A stretch of DNA of 64,000 nt from Candidatus Acidiferrales bacterium (GCA_035934015.1 DASYYH010000008.1:1-64000); one strand, 5' to 3'; shown: positions 43,382 to 53,309, counted from the stretch's first letter. The notes: a model not told the origin generated them from the letters alone. Numbers and translations are program-made.

Positions 43382-46291
43382 TCAGAGGAGCGATTCGCCT
43401 GCGCCTTGGGCGATGACTTCACGCGTTTCATCACGCAAGCGGACGATTTCGTGCCAGTCGCTTTCTCCTGCGCGAGGATAAATGAGCGGTCCGAAGGTTA
43501 TGGTGACGCGTCCGGGCTTCGGCAGATATGTTTTGTCGCGCAGCAGTTCGCGTGCGCCGCGCAGCGCAATCGGGCAGATTGGCCGTCCCGTGTCCACCGC
43601 GGCTTTGAAGGCTCCCAGTTGAAAGGGCCGGATGCCGGGAATCTCGGTAAATGTTCCTTCGGGATAGATGACCACGGAGTCGCCCTGGCGCAGCGCTTCG
43701 TTCACTTCCTCCGCCTGCGCGATGCGCGCCTGGGCGCTTGCGCGCTCAAAGGCAAAATGTCCGCTGCGTCTGGCAATTAAATTGACAAGCGGCATAGACG
43801 CGATTTCTCCCTTGGCCACGTAGCGCGCACGAGCGGGGAGAATCGCGAGCAGCGTCAGAATATCCAGATAGCTCGAATGATTGGGTGCAAAAATCCACGG
43901 CGCAGAGTGCGTCCATTCGCTGAGCACTTTTGATCCTTCGATCTGAACGCGAATCGCCGCGAGCCGAAGCAGAATGCGCGACGCTCTATGAACGACTCCT
44001 GCGGAGAAATTGCGGCTCCGCGTCGGAATCAAAAATGCCCAGACCAGGAATGTTGCGATGCCAAAAAGGGCGAGCGCGTAAACGCCATAGAGAATTTCAG
44101 TGCCGCGGCGGCCTACCTTCTTCGCCGCGGAAACGGCTCGCGGGAAGGCGCCATGCGCCAGCAGTTTGCCGATTTGCAACCACGCGGGCGCCGGCGCCTT
44201 AGTGAGCTTTCCCTCGAGATACAGCTTGCGCGTCTCGCTGCGGCGGAGCTTTCCGCTCGAGGTCTTTGGGATGGAATGGGCGGGAATAATCACAACGATA
44301 TCGGGCGGAAGCCCCAGCGCCTCGCTGACTTCCCGCGTAATGTCTTGCGCAATTCGTTCCTGCTCCCTTAGGTCGCGCGCTTCGGCCGCGACGGCAAGTC
44401 GTTCGGTGCCGCTCGTTTTGTCGGGTACGCCGAACGCGACCACGCATCCGGTGCGAACACCCTTGACGCGTCCGGCGATTTCTTCGATCTCCTGGGGATA
44501 AAGGTTATGTCCGCCCTTGATGATGATGTCTTTGGCGCGGCCCGTGATGTAAACCTCGTCATCGGCAAGGTAGGCGAGGTCGCCGGAATCGAGCCAGCCA
44601 TCTTCGCGCACCAGTTCGCGCGTTGCTTCAGGATTTCTGTAATAGCCGGAGGTAGCCGAAGGCCCGCGAAAAAACAACCGGCCTTCAACCCTCTCGCCGG
44701 CGTCTTGCCCTGCAGCGTTCACAATGCGCACTTCCATTTGCGGCAAGGGTTTGCCGGCGGAGACAAATTCGATGACACTCGCCGTATCATCCGCCACCGA
44801 AATTGCGCGTCCCTCATTCTCAAATCGCGTTCGATTGATCTGGTCCACTCGCGCTCCGCTGCCCACTGCCGGCGCTGCCACGCCAAGCGAGGCCTCGGCG
44901 AGGCCATACACCGGCAATAGAGCCTCGCGACGAAATCCATACGGCGAGAATTTCTCGACAAAGCGATCGATTGTTTCGGCGCGAACAGGCTCGGCGCCAT
45001 TCAGCGCCGCGCGCCAGGAGCTCAAATCCAGTCCTTTGATATCTGTCTCTGCAATTTTTCGCACGCAAAGCTCATACGCGAAATTTGGCGCGGGACTTAG
45101 CGTGCCTCGATGATTGTGGATCGCCCAGAGCCATCGCTCCGGCCGGCTCAGAAACGCAAGAGGCGAAAGTATGGCAACGGGAATCCTGGTCGCCAGCGGG
45201 ACAAACCACGCGCCGATCAGTCCCATATCGTGGTAGAGCGGCAGCCAGCTCACGGCCACATCATCCTCGTGGATGTGGACGGCTTCCCGCATAGAACGAA
45301 TATTCGCAAGCAGATTCACGTGCGTCAGGACAACACCCTTCGGATTGCCTGTAGAACCAGACGTGTATTGCAGCAGTGCAATCTCATCGGCGCGGGCACG
45401 GTGTGACGCTATCTCCACGGGGCGAGTCTCCGATTCGGGCGGGGCGACAGGGCCACCGGATGAAGCCAGGCGCTCGGCCGTCACCACTGCGCGCAGCGAT
45501 TTCACTTGCGGTTCGAGCAGCTTCGCCACGCTCTCTGCCCGCCGAAACGTGACGAGCAGCCTCGCCTCGGCATTTCGCAGAATTGCCGCCTGCCGCGCTG
45601 CATATTCTTCAATGCGATCGGCGCGAAATGGTGGGTAAATTGGCACGGGAATCGCCCCGGCAAGCAGAGTGCCGGCGAACGTCCAGAAGAACTCCGCCGA
45701 GGTCGGCAGCATGATGGCGACCGTCTGACCCGGAGCAATTCCGCGGCGAGTTAGCTCCGCGGCAACGGCCGTAGCGCGCGTGAAGAGCTCACCGCAGGTA
45801 ATCGTGCGCGCGCCGCCGTCTTCTTCGCAGAGGTAAATATGCGCTGCATCGGCATCTGCGCGACCGCGGATGCCGATGATTTCCGTCAGCGTTTCCGCGC
45901 GGGCAAGTTTTTCGCGCAACTCTTCAGCGATTCCTTGGCAGCCAGCTTGCCGCACGACGTTCGGCGCCGCGCTGACGGCATCATAATGGCTGTCACTTTG
46001 TGCGCGGCCGGTTTGCTGCAGCACAGCTTGAGCCAGATCCGAAACCGTGTCTGCCTCCGCGACCACCGTTTCCGGGAGGTGTACGGAAAAGTATTTGTCG
46101 AGCCGCAGCATCAGTTCGACGCGCTCCAGGCTGCCCAGTCCTAAGTCGCGTTCGAGATGGGCTCCAGACTCCTTGCGGGCAAACTCTTCAAGCGCTCCTG
46201 GATTACCGAGTTCTCCCAGAAGCTGCTCGACAATCTCCCGGATGGCTTGCTCGGCGGTGGCGCGTTCGAGTTTTGTTGCAGAGGAGCTCAC
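43382..46291 (-). CDS. Fusion: acyl carrier protein - fatty-acyl-AMP ligase - lysophospholipid acyltransferase
   Basis: A 969-aa three-domain protein. Residues about 5-85 are an acyl carrier domain with the phosphopantetheine site DLGLGSLERVEL (S54). About 130-700 is an adenylate-forming ligase: YTSGSTGNPKGVVLTH, YHDMGLIGAW, YGLAEASLG, DSGDLAYL and PKTSSGKLRRS with the catalytic lysine. YHDMGLIG and YGLAEA resemble fatty-acyl-AMP ligases. A hydrophobic helix at about 745-775 leads to a PlsC-type acyltransferase with NHSSYLD (HX4D) and YPEGTF. The likely job is to activate a fatty acid, load it on the built-in carrier and transfer it to a lysophospholipid. Start GTG at 46291 has a weak SD; the frame is open to 46510. 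Confidence 0.88.
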   Translation of the reverse strand: MSSSATKLERATAEQAIREIVEQLLGELGNPGALEEFARKESGAHLERDLGLGSLERVELMLRLDKYFSVHLPETVVAEADTVSDLAQAVLQQTGRAQSDSHYDAVSAAPNVVRQAGCQGIAEELREKLARAETLTEIIGIRGRADADAAHIYLCEEDGGARTITCGELFTRATAVAAELTRRGIAPGQTVAIMLPTSAEFFWTFAGTLLAGAIPVPIYPPFRADRIEEYAARQAAILRNAEARLLVTFRRAESVAKLLEPQVKSLRAVVTAERLASSGGPVAPPESETRPVEIASHRARADEIALLQYTSGSTGNPKGVVLTHVNLLANIRSMREAVHIHEDDVAVSWLPLYHDMGLIGAWFVPLATRIPVAILSPLAFLSRPERWLWAIHNHRGTLSPAPNFAYELCVRKIAETDIKGLDLSSWRAALNGAEPVRAETIDRFVEKFSPYGFRREALLPVYGLAEASLGVAAPAVGSGARVDQINRTRFENEGRAISVADDTASVIEFVSAGKPLPQMEVRIVNAAGQDAGERVEGRLFFRGPSATSGYYRNPEATRELVREDGWLDSGDLAYLADDEVYITGRAKDIIIKGGHNLYPQEIEEIAGRVKGVRTGCVVAFGVPDKTSGTERLAVAAEARDLREQERIAQDITREVSEALGLPPDIVVIIPAHSIPKTSSGKLRRSETRKLYLEGKLTKAPAPAWLQIGKLLAHGAFPRAVSAAKKVGRRGTEILYGVYALALFGIATFLVWAFLIPTRSRNFSAGVVHRASRILLRLAAIRVQIEGSKVLSEWTHSAPWIFAPNHSSYLDILTLLAILPARARYVAKGEIASMPLVNLIARRSGHFAFERASAQARIAQAEEVNEALRQGDSVVIYPEGTFTEIPGIRPFQLGAFKAAVDTGRPICPIALRGARELLRDKTYLPKPGRVTITFGPLIYPRAGESDWHEIVRLRDETREVIAQGAGESLL

Positions 46292-46539
46292 AAGAAATCT
46301 TCGCTGCGCCGAACGTCGCGCAGTATTCCGCTTGCTGGCTGGGACGAGGCTATCACTCCGCCGACGCGGCTTCAACAAGCGAGGCCTGCCTAAATCTCTC
46401 CTCAAAAATCTCCTCTGAAACGCGCCGGCTTTCGTGGCCGTCTGTAGCGGCGTGTGAGTGCGTGCTGTGATAGCCTCTGGTGTGGTGTCCGCCGTTTTTC
46501 GCGGGCCCAATCAGCGAGGAATTCGGGAGGGTGAGTTCG

Positions 46540-49500
46540 ATGAAGCGATTCCACGTTCGTTCCATTCGTTTTGCTCCGTTTTTTTCCGCCGCGTTGCTGC
46601 TGGCGTTCGTATGGATTTGTCTGCCAGTAGCGAATGCACAGGGTCAAGCCGCACCGCAGACGGTGGAGTCCGCAACCGCGGGCCTGAAAATGCGCGCCAT
46701 CGGTCCAGCAATTATGGGTGGCCGGATTGACGATCTCGCCGTGGACCCCACTGATCCCGAGACAATTTATCTCGGCGCCGCGGCGGGCGGTGTTTGGAAA
46801 TCCACCGACGGCGGAGCGACGTGGAGTTCCACGTGGAACAACGAACCGAATCCCTCGATTGGCGCGCTCGCCGTTGCGCCTTCGAACCCCTCCACCGTCT
46901 GGGTAGGAACAGGCGAGGCCAACAATCGGCAGAGCGCATCCTGGGGCGACGGCGTTTACAAGTCGACCGATGGCGGTAGCACCTGGACACACATGGGTCT
47001 CGACGACACTCAGGCAATTGGCCGCATCGTAATTGACCCCGCGAACGCCGATGTCGTGTACGTGGCCGCCGTCGGCCATCTCTGGGGCTCGAATGAGGAG
47101 CGCGGGCTTTTCAAGACCACGGACGGCGGCAAGACCTGGAACAAAGTTCTTTACCTCAATGTGGACACCGGCGTCACCGACGTGGCCATCGATCCACAGA
47201 GCCCCACGACTCTCTATGCCGCTGCTTACGAGCGCCGCCGCACAACTTGGGGATTCAATGGAGGCGGCCCGGGAAGTGGAGTCTACAAGACCACCGATTC
47301 CGGCGCGACCTGGACCAAGCTGACCAATGGTCTGCCGACTGGCGATGACGGCAGGATCGGCCTCGCCGTTTACCGCAAGAATCCCAATATCGTCTACGCT
47401 CTGATTCAAAACGCCAATGGCGGCGTCTTCCGCAGCGAGGATAAAGGCGCGACGTGGACGAAAATGAGTTCTGACGACCCGCGCCCGTCATATTTCAGCC
47501 AGATTCGCGTCGATCCTAATAACGACCTGCGCATCTGGATGGGTGGCGTCGAGATTTCCTACTCCGAGGATGGCGGAAAGAGCTTCACCACGCAGCGCGT
47601 CAAGGACGTGCACAGCGATTTTCACGCCATCTGGATTGACCCGGAAGATTCGAGTTACATGCTGGTCGGCTGCGACGGTGGAATTTACGAAAGCCGCGAC
47701 GCCGGGCGCGACTGGGATCACCTGAACGTTATGCCACTCGGCCAGGCGTATGAAGTGGGCTACGACAATCAGCAGCCGTATCACGTCTGCGCCGGTTATC
47801 AGGACAACGCCGAATGGTGTGGTCCGAGTCGCACGTGGTTTGCCGGAGGCATTCCCAATAGTGACTGGTTCATGGTTGGCGGTGGTGACGGTTTTTATGT
47901 GAAGCCGGATGCTGAGGACCCGCAGACAGTTTATACCGAATCACAGGATGGCAATGTCCAGCGCCGTGATCTTCGCACCAACGAAGCGCTAAACATTCGA
48001 CCAGTGCCGAAGGAAGGCGACCCGCCGTATCGCTTCAACTGGAATTCACCTCTGCTCATTTCCATGCACGACCACAACACGATTTATTACGGCGGGAATT
48101 TTCTCTTCAAGTCCACCGATCGCGGCAACAGTTGGACGAAGCTCGGCGGCGACTTAACCACCGGCGTGGACCGCAACACGCTGCCGATTCTGGGTCAGCT
48201 TCCGACGAAAGACACGCTTTCGCTCTACGACGGCGTCGAATGGTATCCCACAATCACCACGCTCGATGAATCGCCGGTGAACGCCTCTGTTCTCTGGGTT
48301 GGCACCGACGATGGCAATCTGCAAGTTTCACGCGACGGCGGACAGAATTGGAAAAACATAGCGAGCCGCGTCCCCGGCGTGCCTCAAGGCACCTACGTTG
48401 GGCGTGTCGTGGCCTCGAAATTCAATGAAGGCACGGCTTATGTAGCCTTCGATGGGCATCGCAAGAACGATTTTCACGTCTATCTCTTCAAGACCACGAA
48501 TTACGGCGAATCCTGGAAGTCCATTTCCTCCGGCATCCCGGAGGACACGGGTACTCTGCACGTGATTCGCGAGCATCCGAGCGATCCCAACGTTCTCTTC
48601 GCCGGAATGGAGTTCGGCGCGTATTTCTCCGTGGATGGCGGCGAACACTGGAACAAGATTGGCATGGGCCTGCCCACTGTGCCCGTGGATGATATTCAAG
48701 TCCAGCCTCGCGAAAACGATCTTATCCTCGCGACGCATGGCCGTTCGATTTACATTCTCGACGACATGACCCCGCTGCAGAAACTGAACTCGCAAGTACT
48801 CGGGGAAAATCTGCATCTCTTTCCTGTTCGCAACACCATCGCCTGGCATATCTATCAGAATCGCTGGTTCGAGGCGCAGCAGGTCTTCCTCGGACCGAAC
48901 CCTCCGGATGGCGCGCTCATCGACTTTTACCTGAAGGCGAAGCCCGCGAAGGGAACAAACCTAAAAATCACCGTGCTCGATTCTTTCGGCAAAGAGATTC
49001 GCGAGATCGACGATACAAAGGCGGAGGCGGGCATCAATCGCGTCAATTGGGATTTGGCCTACGATCCGCCGGTGAAACCGACTCCCGAGCAGCTTGCCGC
49101 GCAGTCGCAGGGTTTCTTCGCCGGCGGGCCACGCGGCCCCATGGTCGACCCTGGAACTTACACAGTAAAGGTTTCCCTCGGGGACGATTCTCAGACACAA
49201 ACCGTGCGGGTTATGGAAGATCCCCGCATTCAGATCAGCGACGCAGATCGCGCTGCGCGCCATGACTTGGTCATGCAGCTCTACGCTCTCTACAAGACCG
49301 CGGATGAAGGTCAAAAAACTGTCGCGGGCCTGAAGAAGTCCCTCACCGACACGCTGGCTGCCTGGAAAAAGCCCGGCGCTCCGAAGATTCCGGACGACAT
49401 CCAGAAGCAAGCGGAAGCGCTTTCCAAGAAGGTCAACGATATCAGCGACAAATTCATTTCTGCGGCGGGATTCGGCAGCGCCGGCGGTCCTTTGCACTAT

Positions 49501-49746
49501 ACGGCTCCGCCTCTCCCGATGCGCATTGGTCGGCTGATGTTCCAGCTCGAAGGCTATTCCGCTGCGCCGACACAGCCGGAAAAAGATGAGGCCGCCGCCG
49601 TCACGCAGGGGCTGAGCCAGGCGATGGACGTTGTTCATGGTCTCGTGAATACGGACCTCGCGAACTTGAACAAGGCTCTGAACAATGCGGGCGTCCCGCA
49701 CATCACGATTGAAACGGTGCAACCGCAAAGAAGGCGCGGCGAATAG
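46540..49746 (+). CDS. Secreted BNR/sortilin-like beta-propeller protein
   Basis: A 1068-aa exported protein. The signal peptide (FFSAALLLAFVWICLPVANA) is followed by repeated BNR/Asp-box motifs (S-T-D-G-G-x-T-W): KSTDGGATWSS, KSTDGGSTWTH, KTTDGGKTWNK, KTTDSGATWTK, RSEDKGATWTK, KSTDRGNSWTK and KTTNYGESWKS. These predict one or two beta-propellers over residues 40-740, like VPS10/sortilin or glycosidase-like proteins. The C-terminal 300 residues have an Ig-like module (DPGTYTVKVSLG) and a helical end. No glycosidase catalytic residues are recognised. GGGAGG precedes the ATG at 46540. A terminator follows 200 bases downstream. Confidence 0.85.
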   Translation: MKRFHVRSIRFAPFFSAALLLAFVWICLPVANAQGQAAPQTVESATAGLKMRAIGPAIMGGRIDDLAVDPTDPETIYLGAAAGGVWKSTDGGATWSSTWNNEPNPSIGALAVAPSNPSTVWVGTGEANNRQSASWGDGVYKSTDGGSTWTHMGLDDTQAIGRIVIDPANADVVYVAAVGHLWGSNEERGLFKTTDGGKTWNKVLYLNVDTGVTDVAIDPQSPTTLYAAAYERRRTTWGFNGGGPGSGVYKTTDSGATWTKLTNGLPTGDDGRIGLAVYRKNPNIVYALIQNANGGVFRSEDKGATWTKMSSDDPRPSYFSQIRVDPNNDLRIWMGGVEISYSEDGGKSFTTQRVKDVHSDFHAIWIDPEDSSYMLVGCDGGIYESRDAGRDWDHLNVMPLGQAYEVGYDNQQPYHVCAGYQDNAEWCGPSRTWFAGGIPNSDWFMVGGGDGFYVKPDAEDPQTVYTESQDGNVQRRDLRTNEALNIRPVPKEGDPPYRFNWNSPLLISMHDHNTIYYGGNFLFKSTDRGNSWTKLGGDLTTGVDRNTLPILGQLPTKDTLSLYDGVEWYPTITTLDESPVNASVLWVGTDDGNLQVSRDGGQNWKNIASRVPGVPQGTYVGRVVASKFNEGTAYVAFDGHRKNDFHVYLFKTTNYGESWKSISSGIPEDTGTLHVIREHPSDPNVLFAGMEFGAYFSVDGGEHWNKIGMGLPTVPVDDIQVQPRENDLILATHGRSIYILDDMTPLQKLNSQVLGENLHLFPVRNTIAWHIYQNRWFEAQQVFLGPNPPDGALIDFYLKAKPAKGTNLKITVLDSFGKEIREIDDTKAEAGINRVNWDLAYDPPVKPTPEQLAAQSQGFFAGGPRGPMVDPGTYTVKVSLGDDSQTQTVRVMEDPRIQISDADRAARHDLVMQLYALYKTADEGQKTVAGLKKSLTDTLAAWKKPGAPKIPDDIQKQAEALSKKVNDISDKFISAAGFGSAGGPLHYTAPPLPMRIGRLMFQLEGYSAAPTQPEKDEAAAVTQGLSQAMDVVHGLVNTDLANLNKALNNAGVPHITIETVQPQRRRGE

Positions 49747-49948
49747 CAAGAGCGTCAAACCGCGAATTATCTGGAGGATGAGCGACGGAAAACGACCGGT
49801 ACGTTGGTACCAGAACCGATTGAACCTTCTGGTCTATCGACGCTCCCGGGACGTCAAGGCAGAATCACAACTGTTCGAGGCCCTGCGATGCGCCCCCCGC
49901 GTCATTTGGGTTTCGAAATTGTCTGCACCTCCATCACCCCATGCCCAC

Positions 49949-49980
49949 GGCGGCCGGCACCCCCACCGGCCGCCTCTTTA
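49949..49980 (+). terminator. Intrinsic terminator after the BNR-protein gene
   Basis: GGCGGCCGG (49949-49957) pairs perfectly with CCGGCCGCC (49966-49974) around CACCCCCA, followed by TCTTTATTTTCTTT. Confidence 0.85.
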
Positions 49981-50054
49981 TTTTCTTTAGTGCATGTTGA
50001 TCGCGTGGCGGCTCAAAATTCGCGGTATCGGCCAGGACGACATCCAAAGCAGGT

Positions 50055-50078
50055 AAGGCCCCGATTTCTCGGGGCCTT
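50055..50078. terminator. Perfect hairpin without clear T-run
   Basis: AAGGCCCCG (50055-50063) pairs with CGGGGCCTT (50070-50078), loop ATTTCT. It lies 80 bases after the end of the minus-strand zinc-ribbon gene. Reading on the minus strand it is followed by ACCTGCTTTG, a poor T-tract; role uncertain. Confidence 0.45.
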
Positions 50079-50158
50079 CCACAGATTCATGTGACAGAGC
50101 TTCTCGTACCTGCGGCTGCGGGGACGTTCGCCGCAACCAAACTTTCCACGAAAATCTC

Positions 50159-50359
50159 TCAGCGCGCCCGCGGCCGGTAGCTCAATTGCAGTCTCGGCCG
50201 CATGCGCAGGTGCGGTGTCAATGGCGGAGGCACGTTTCGCAGCGGTGAACCGCAATTCGAACATCGCTCCGCAAACGCCAGATCGACGCGCAGCCAGTGC
50301 CCGCGCGCTGCGCACTCCGGGTTTACGCACTGTACCGTGCGGCCGGGCAAATACGCCAT
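50159..50359 (-). CDS. Small zinc-ribbon protein
   Basis: A 66-aa protein with two Cys pairs, CVNPEC and CSNC, separated by about 22 residues: QCVNPECAARGHWLRVDLAF and ERCSNCGSPL. This is a zinc-ribbon knuckle arrangement. The C-terminus is Pro/Arg rich (PPPLTPHLRMRPRLQLSYRP). GGGGGAG lies 6 bases before the ATG at 50359, and a promoter is present 95 bases upstream. I do not know the family; nucleic-acid or protein binding is plausible. Confidence 0.7.
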   Translation of the reverse strand: MAYLPGRTVQCVNPECAARGHWLRVDLAFAERCSNCGSPLRNVPPPLTPHLRMRPRLQLSYRPRAR

Positions 50360-50453
50360 TTGACTCTCCCCCGATCTCGAAGTCAAAGCGTCCGGCGCCG
50401 CGATTCCCCCACGGACCACACGCGTCGGTCGCGCCATCGAAGAATCGCCGTGG

Positions 50454-50482
50454 ATTCTGCGCGCACCGGACTTGTGTGTCAA
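50454..50482 (-). promoter_or_regulatory. Promoter for the zinc-ribbon gene
   Basis: Minus strand TTGACA (50482-50477), 17-base spacer, CAGAAT (50459-50454). A consensus -35 with a moderate -10. Predicted leader is about 90 bases. Confidence 0.55.
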
Positions 50483-50604
50483 GAAGAAAGAACACCATAT
50501 ATGGTATGGACGTTGCAGAGCTTCCCTCTGCCATTTTTCTCCGCCAAGTTCTGGCCAGGCGTCTGCTTGCCCGGCGTTCACGGATCCGCCACACGCGATT
50601 CAAG

Positions 50605-50633
50605 TTGAGGGATTTGCCAGCCTCTTCTATAAT
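50605..50633 (+). promoter_or_regulatory. Promoter for the PpiD-like gene
   Basis: TTGAGG (50605-50610), 17-base spacer, consensus TATAAT (50628-50633). Transcription should start near 50640, some 24 bases before the GTG start codon. The rest of 50360-50663 shows nothing else besides the divergent promoter. Confidence 0.75.
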
Positions 50634-50663
50634 TGTTTGATTTGTTGTGGGAGATGACAGTCA

Positions 50664-52592
50664 GTGCTGAAGAATCTGAGCCAGAGCAAGACAGCAGTCA
50701 AAATCGTCCTGGGCGGAGTTTTGCTCTTGATTTGCGGCGCGATGGTCATCACTCTCGCTCCCACTTCGCCTCTCGGCACAGTCGGCAGCCCTGATGCCGT
50801 GGCCACCATCGGCGGAGAAAACATAACCGCCGTTGACGTTCAGCAGGAATTTGCCCAGCAGACGCGTGGTCAGAACGTGCCTCCGGTTCTTCAGGGGATT
50901 TATCTGCGCCAGGTGCTGGACCAGATGATTTTCAAGCGCGTCCTGGCCATGGAAGCCGACCGCTTGGGCATCCAGGTTACCAATGACGAGATCACCCAGC
51001 GCATCAAACAGCTTCTTCCCACGGCCTTTATCGGCGACACTTGGGTCGGCGCCGACCGCTATGCGCAGGAAGTGCAAATGCGCACGGGCATGTCCGTGCC
51101 GCAATTCGAGGATTACGTGCGCACGGCGCTGCTCATGGAGAAGTTCAAGGATTTGGTTACAGATGGCATAACCGTTTCTCCCGGGGAATTGCAGGAGCGC
51201 TATCGCTGGCTCAATGAAAAGGTTCAGCTCGAGTATGCCGAGATCCAACCATCAGCGCTCGAATCCGCAATTAGTCCTACCGATGCCGAGCTCTCAGCTT
51301 ACTTTGCCAAGAATCAATCCAAATACCAGGTGCCTGAACGGCGCTCTGCCAAGTATGCCCTTCTCGATCTGAACCAATTGAAGCAATCCATTAAAATTAG
51401 CGACGCGGACATCCAGACCTACTACCAGCAGAATATCGGCGAATACAAAGTTGAAAATCGTATTCACGTCGAGCACATCAGCTTTAATACTCTCGGCAAG
51501 ACGGACGCCGAAGTCGCGCTCGCCAAGCAGCAAGCACAAAAGATTGACGATCAAGCGAAGCACGGCACGAATTTCGAGGATCTTGCCAAAAAGTACTCGG
51601 AAGATACGAACAGCAAAGCCAAGGGCGGAGACATTGGCTGGATCGTCGCCGGCCAGACCGCGCCTGCCTTCGAGAAGGCCGCTTTCGGTCTGCAGAAGGG
51701 GGGCGTTTCAGATGTCGTCCAGACGCCCTATAGCTTTGACATTATAAAGGTCGTCGATCGCGAAGACGCGCATACCAAAGCTCTTGCCGAGGTCCGCGAT
51801 TCCATTATCCAGACCCTGACGCAAGAGAAAGTGAACGACGAGGAAACGGCCATCTCCGACAAGATGGCCGCAGCCATCCGGCAATCCAATCATCAGCCGA
51901 TCGACGCCATTGCAAAAGAATTTAATCTCGAAACGGGTGAAACGCCGCTTGCGGACCTGAATGGTTCCGTCGGCGATTTAGGCAATTCGCAAGACCTCAA
52001 GGAAGCCCTGTTCTCATTGCATCAGGGGGAATTGAGCCAGCCGATTTCGATTGATCGTGGCTATGTCATCATCACGGTCGATAAGACTGTCTCCGCGCAT
52101 CAGGGGACGCTGGCTGAGGTTCACGATCGCGTACTCGCCGACTACCGGCAGGAAAAGGCTCAAGACCTTGCCTTACAGAAGGCCACGGACCTGGCCAAGC
52201 GCGTCAAAGCGGGCGAGCCGCTCGACAAAGTTGCCAAATCGCTTGGTTTCGACGTCAAGACCACCGATCCCATCACGCGCACGAGCCAGGTCACGGATCT
52301 CGGACCCGCGAAGGACCTAGAAACGGCGTTTAGTATGTCCGTGGGTCAATCCAGCGAGCCTGTGCAGGTTGCAGGAAACTGGATCGTGTATCAAGTAAAG
52401 TCGAAGCAAGAGGTGAATCCCGACGATTTTGCGAAGGCCAAGGCCGATCTCGAGCAGCAAATTCTCACCGATAAGCAAAATGTCGCCTTCGAGGCCTTCC
52501 ACGATGCTCTAATGAAGCGCTATCAAGAGCAAGGAAAGCTCGTCTTCAACGAAGCAAATTTGAAGGTTCTCACAACTCCAGCATCTAGCTAA
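50664..52592 (+). CDS. PpiD/SurA-type periplasmic peptidyl-prolyl isomerase
   Basis: A 642-aa membrane-anchored chaperone. An N-terminal helix (IVLGGVLLLICGAMVITLA) anchors a SurA_N-like domain (about 45-210), a parvulin domain (about 265-365; HISFNTLGKT, GGDIGWIVAGQTAPAFEKA, VQTPYSFDIIKV) and a second, more degenerate PPIC-like domain (about 430-560). This is PpiD architecture, acting on outer-membrane and secreted proteins leaving Sec. The start is GTG at 50664 with GGGAG about 10 bases upstream. It has its own near-consensus promoter. Confidence 0.9.
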   Translation: MLKNLSQSKTAVKIVLGGVLLLICGAMVITLAPTSPLGTVGSPDAVATIGGENITAVDVQQEFAQQTRGQNVPPVLQGIYLRQVLDQMIFKRVLAMEADRLGIQVTNDEITQRIKQLLPTAFIGDTWVGADRYAQEVQMRTGMSVPQFEDYVRTALLMEKFKDLVTDGITVSPGELQERYRWLNEKVQLEYAEIQPSALESAISPTDAELSAYFAKNQSKYQVPERRSAKYALLDLNQLKQSIKISDADIQTYYQQNIGEYKVENRIHVEHISFNTLGKTDAEVALAKQQAQKIDDQAKHGTNFEDLAKKYSEDTNSKAKGGDIGWIVAGQTAPAFEKAAFGLQKGGVSDVVQTPYSFDIIKVVDREDAHTKALAEVRDSIIQTLTQEKVNDEETAISDKMAAAIRQSNHQPIDAIAKEFNLETGETPLADLNGSVGDLGNSQDLKEALFSLHQGELSQPISIDRGYVIITVDKTVSAHQGTLAEVHDRVLADYRQEKAQDLALQKATDLAKRVKAGEPLDKVAKSLGFDVKTTDPITRTSQVTDLGPAKDLETAFSMSVGQSSEPVQVAGNWIVYQVKSKQEVNPDDFAKAKADLEQQILTDKQNVAFEAFHDALMKRYQEQGKLVFNEANLKVLTTPASS

Positions 52593-52877
52593 CTATAACA
52601 AATTATTAGCTTTATAATCGGAGCCCTCGCTGTGATTTTGTGCTTGCTTCCCCCATTCCCGTCGTCTAGCATATTTCTTCTGCAGCGCAAGGCCCTGTAG
52701 CCAACGGGGCGCGGTCGACCGAGATACCTCGTCCTGCCCGTTTGTACGACCTACGGATGGAATGATGAGAGTTGCCGATTCCGACGAGTCATCAGGTCTC
52801 TCCTTCGGTTACAAAAAGTGACATTCAAGACTAGAGAATCAAACGATCAGACGGCTTCCCCAGAACTGAGGACCATT
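52593..52877. other. Intergenic region after the PpiD-like gene
   Basis: These 285 bases contain no recognised RNA or convincing terminator. An open frame at 52818-52877 in phase with the next gene is considered non-coding because the SD lies further downstream. Confidence 0.5.
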
Positions 52878-53309
52878 ATGAGCCAGAATCAAAAGACGAT
52901 CATTCACCGCAACGAGTACCGTTGCTGCATAGAAGTCAATCAGAACGGAAGATATTCCGTTCGCATTCAGGCCGCCTTTGGGCGCGAAACGTGGTCTTTG
53001 CCTGTCTTCTTTCTTGTGTCGTCGTTTGACGTTGCGATGAAGAAGCTGGAAGAGGCCCTTCAGCTCTTGCAGAAGAACGAGGATCGCCTTTGGTTTTGGG
53101 GCGTCGAGCGCAGTGACGACCCCAAGCTCACGGGCGAAATGCTCGCCGAGCTTGGCTTGCATTTTGACCGCCGCCGCGATTTTCCGCGCCGCGCTGCGAG
53201 TTTCGTGGTCCCGGCCCGCCGGCCGGTCTCGGCATTTCGTTTGGCACAGGCGCGCCACATACTGGCGGAGTCCATCAGTTCGGGCAGAACGGCCCTGGCA
53301 AGCGACTGA
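52878..53309 (+). CDS. Hypothetical cytoplasmic protein
   Basis: A 143-aa protein of unknown family. The N-terminal 100 residues are mixed alpha/beta (HRNEYRCCIEVNQNGRYSVR, SFDVAMKKLEEALQLLQKNE, LWFWGVERSDDP). The tail is Arg rich (FDRRRDFPRRAAS, FRLAQARHILAES). GAGG lies 6 bases before the ATG at 52878. The DNA around it is less GC-rich than neighbours. No signal or membrane segment. Confidence 0.62.
   Translation: MSQNQKTIIHRNEYRCCIEVNQNGRYSVRIQAAFGRETWSLPVFFLVSSFDVAMKKLEEALQLLQKNEDRLWFWGVERSDDPKLTGEMLAELGLHFDRRRDFPRRAASFVVPARRPVSAFRLAQARHILAESISSGRTALASD

Larger units (their letters stand above)
49747..50158. other. Intergenic region with terminator and second hairpin
   Basis: These 412 bases separate the ends of two convergent genes. 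Short ORFs here look spurious. The region holds a terminator at 49949-49980 and a second perfect hairpin at 50055-50078. Confidence 0.6.
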
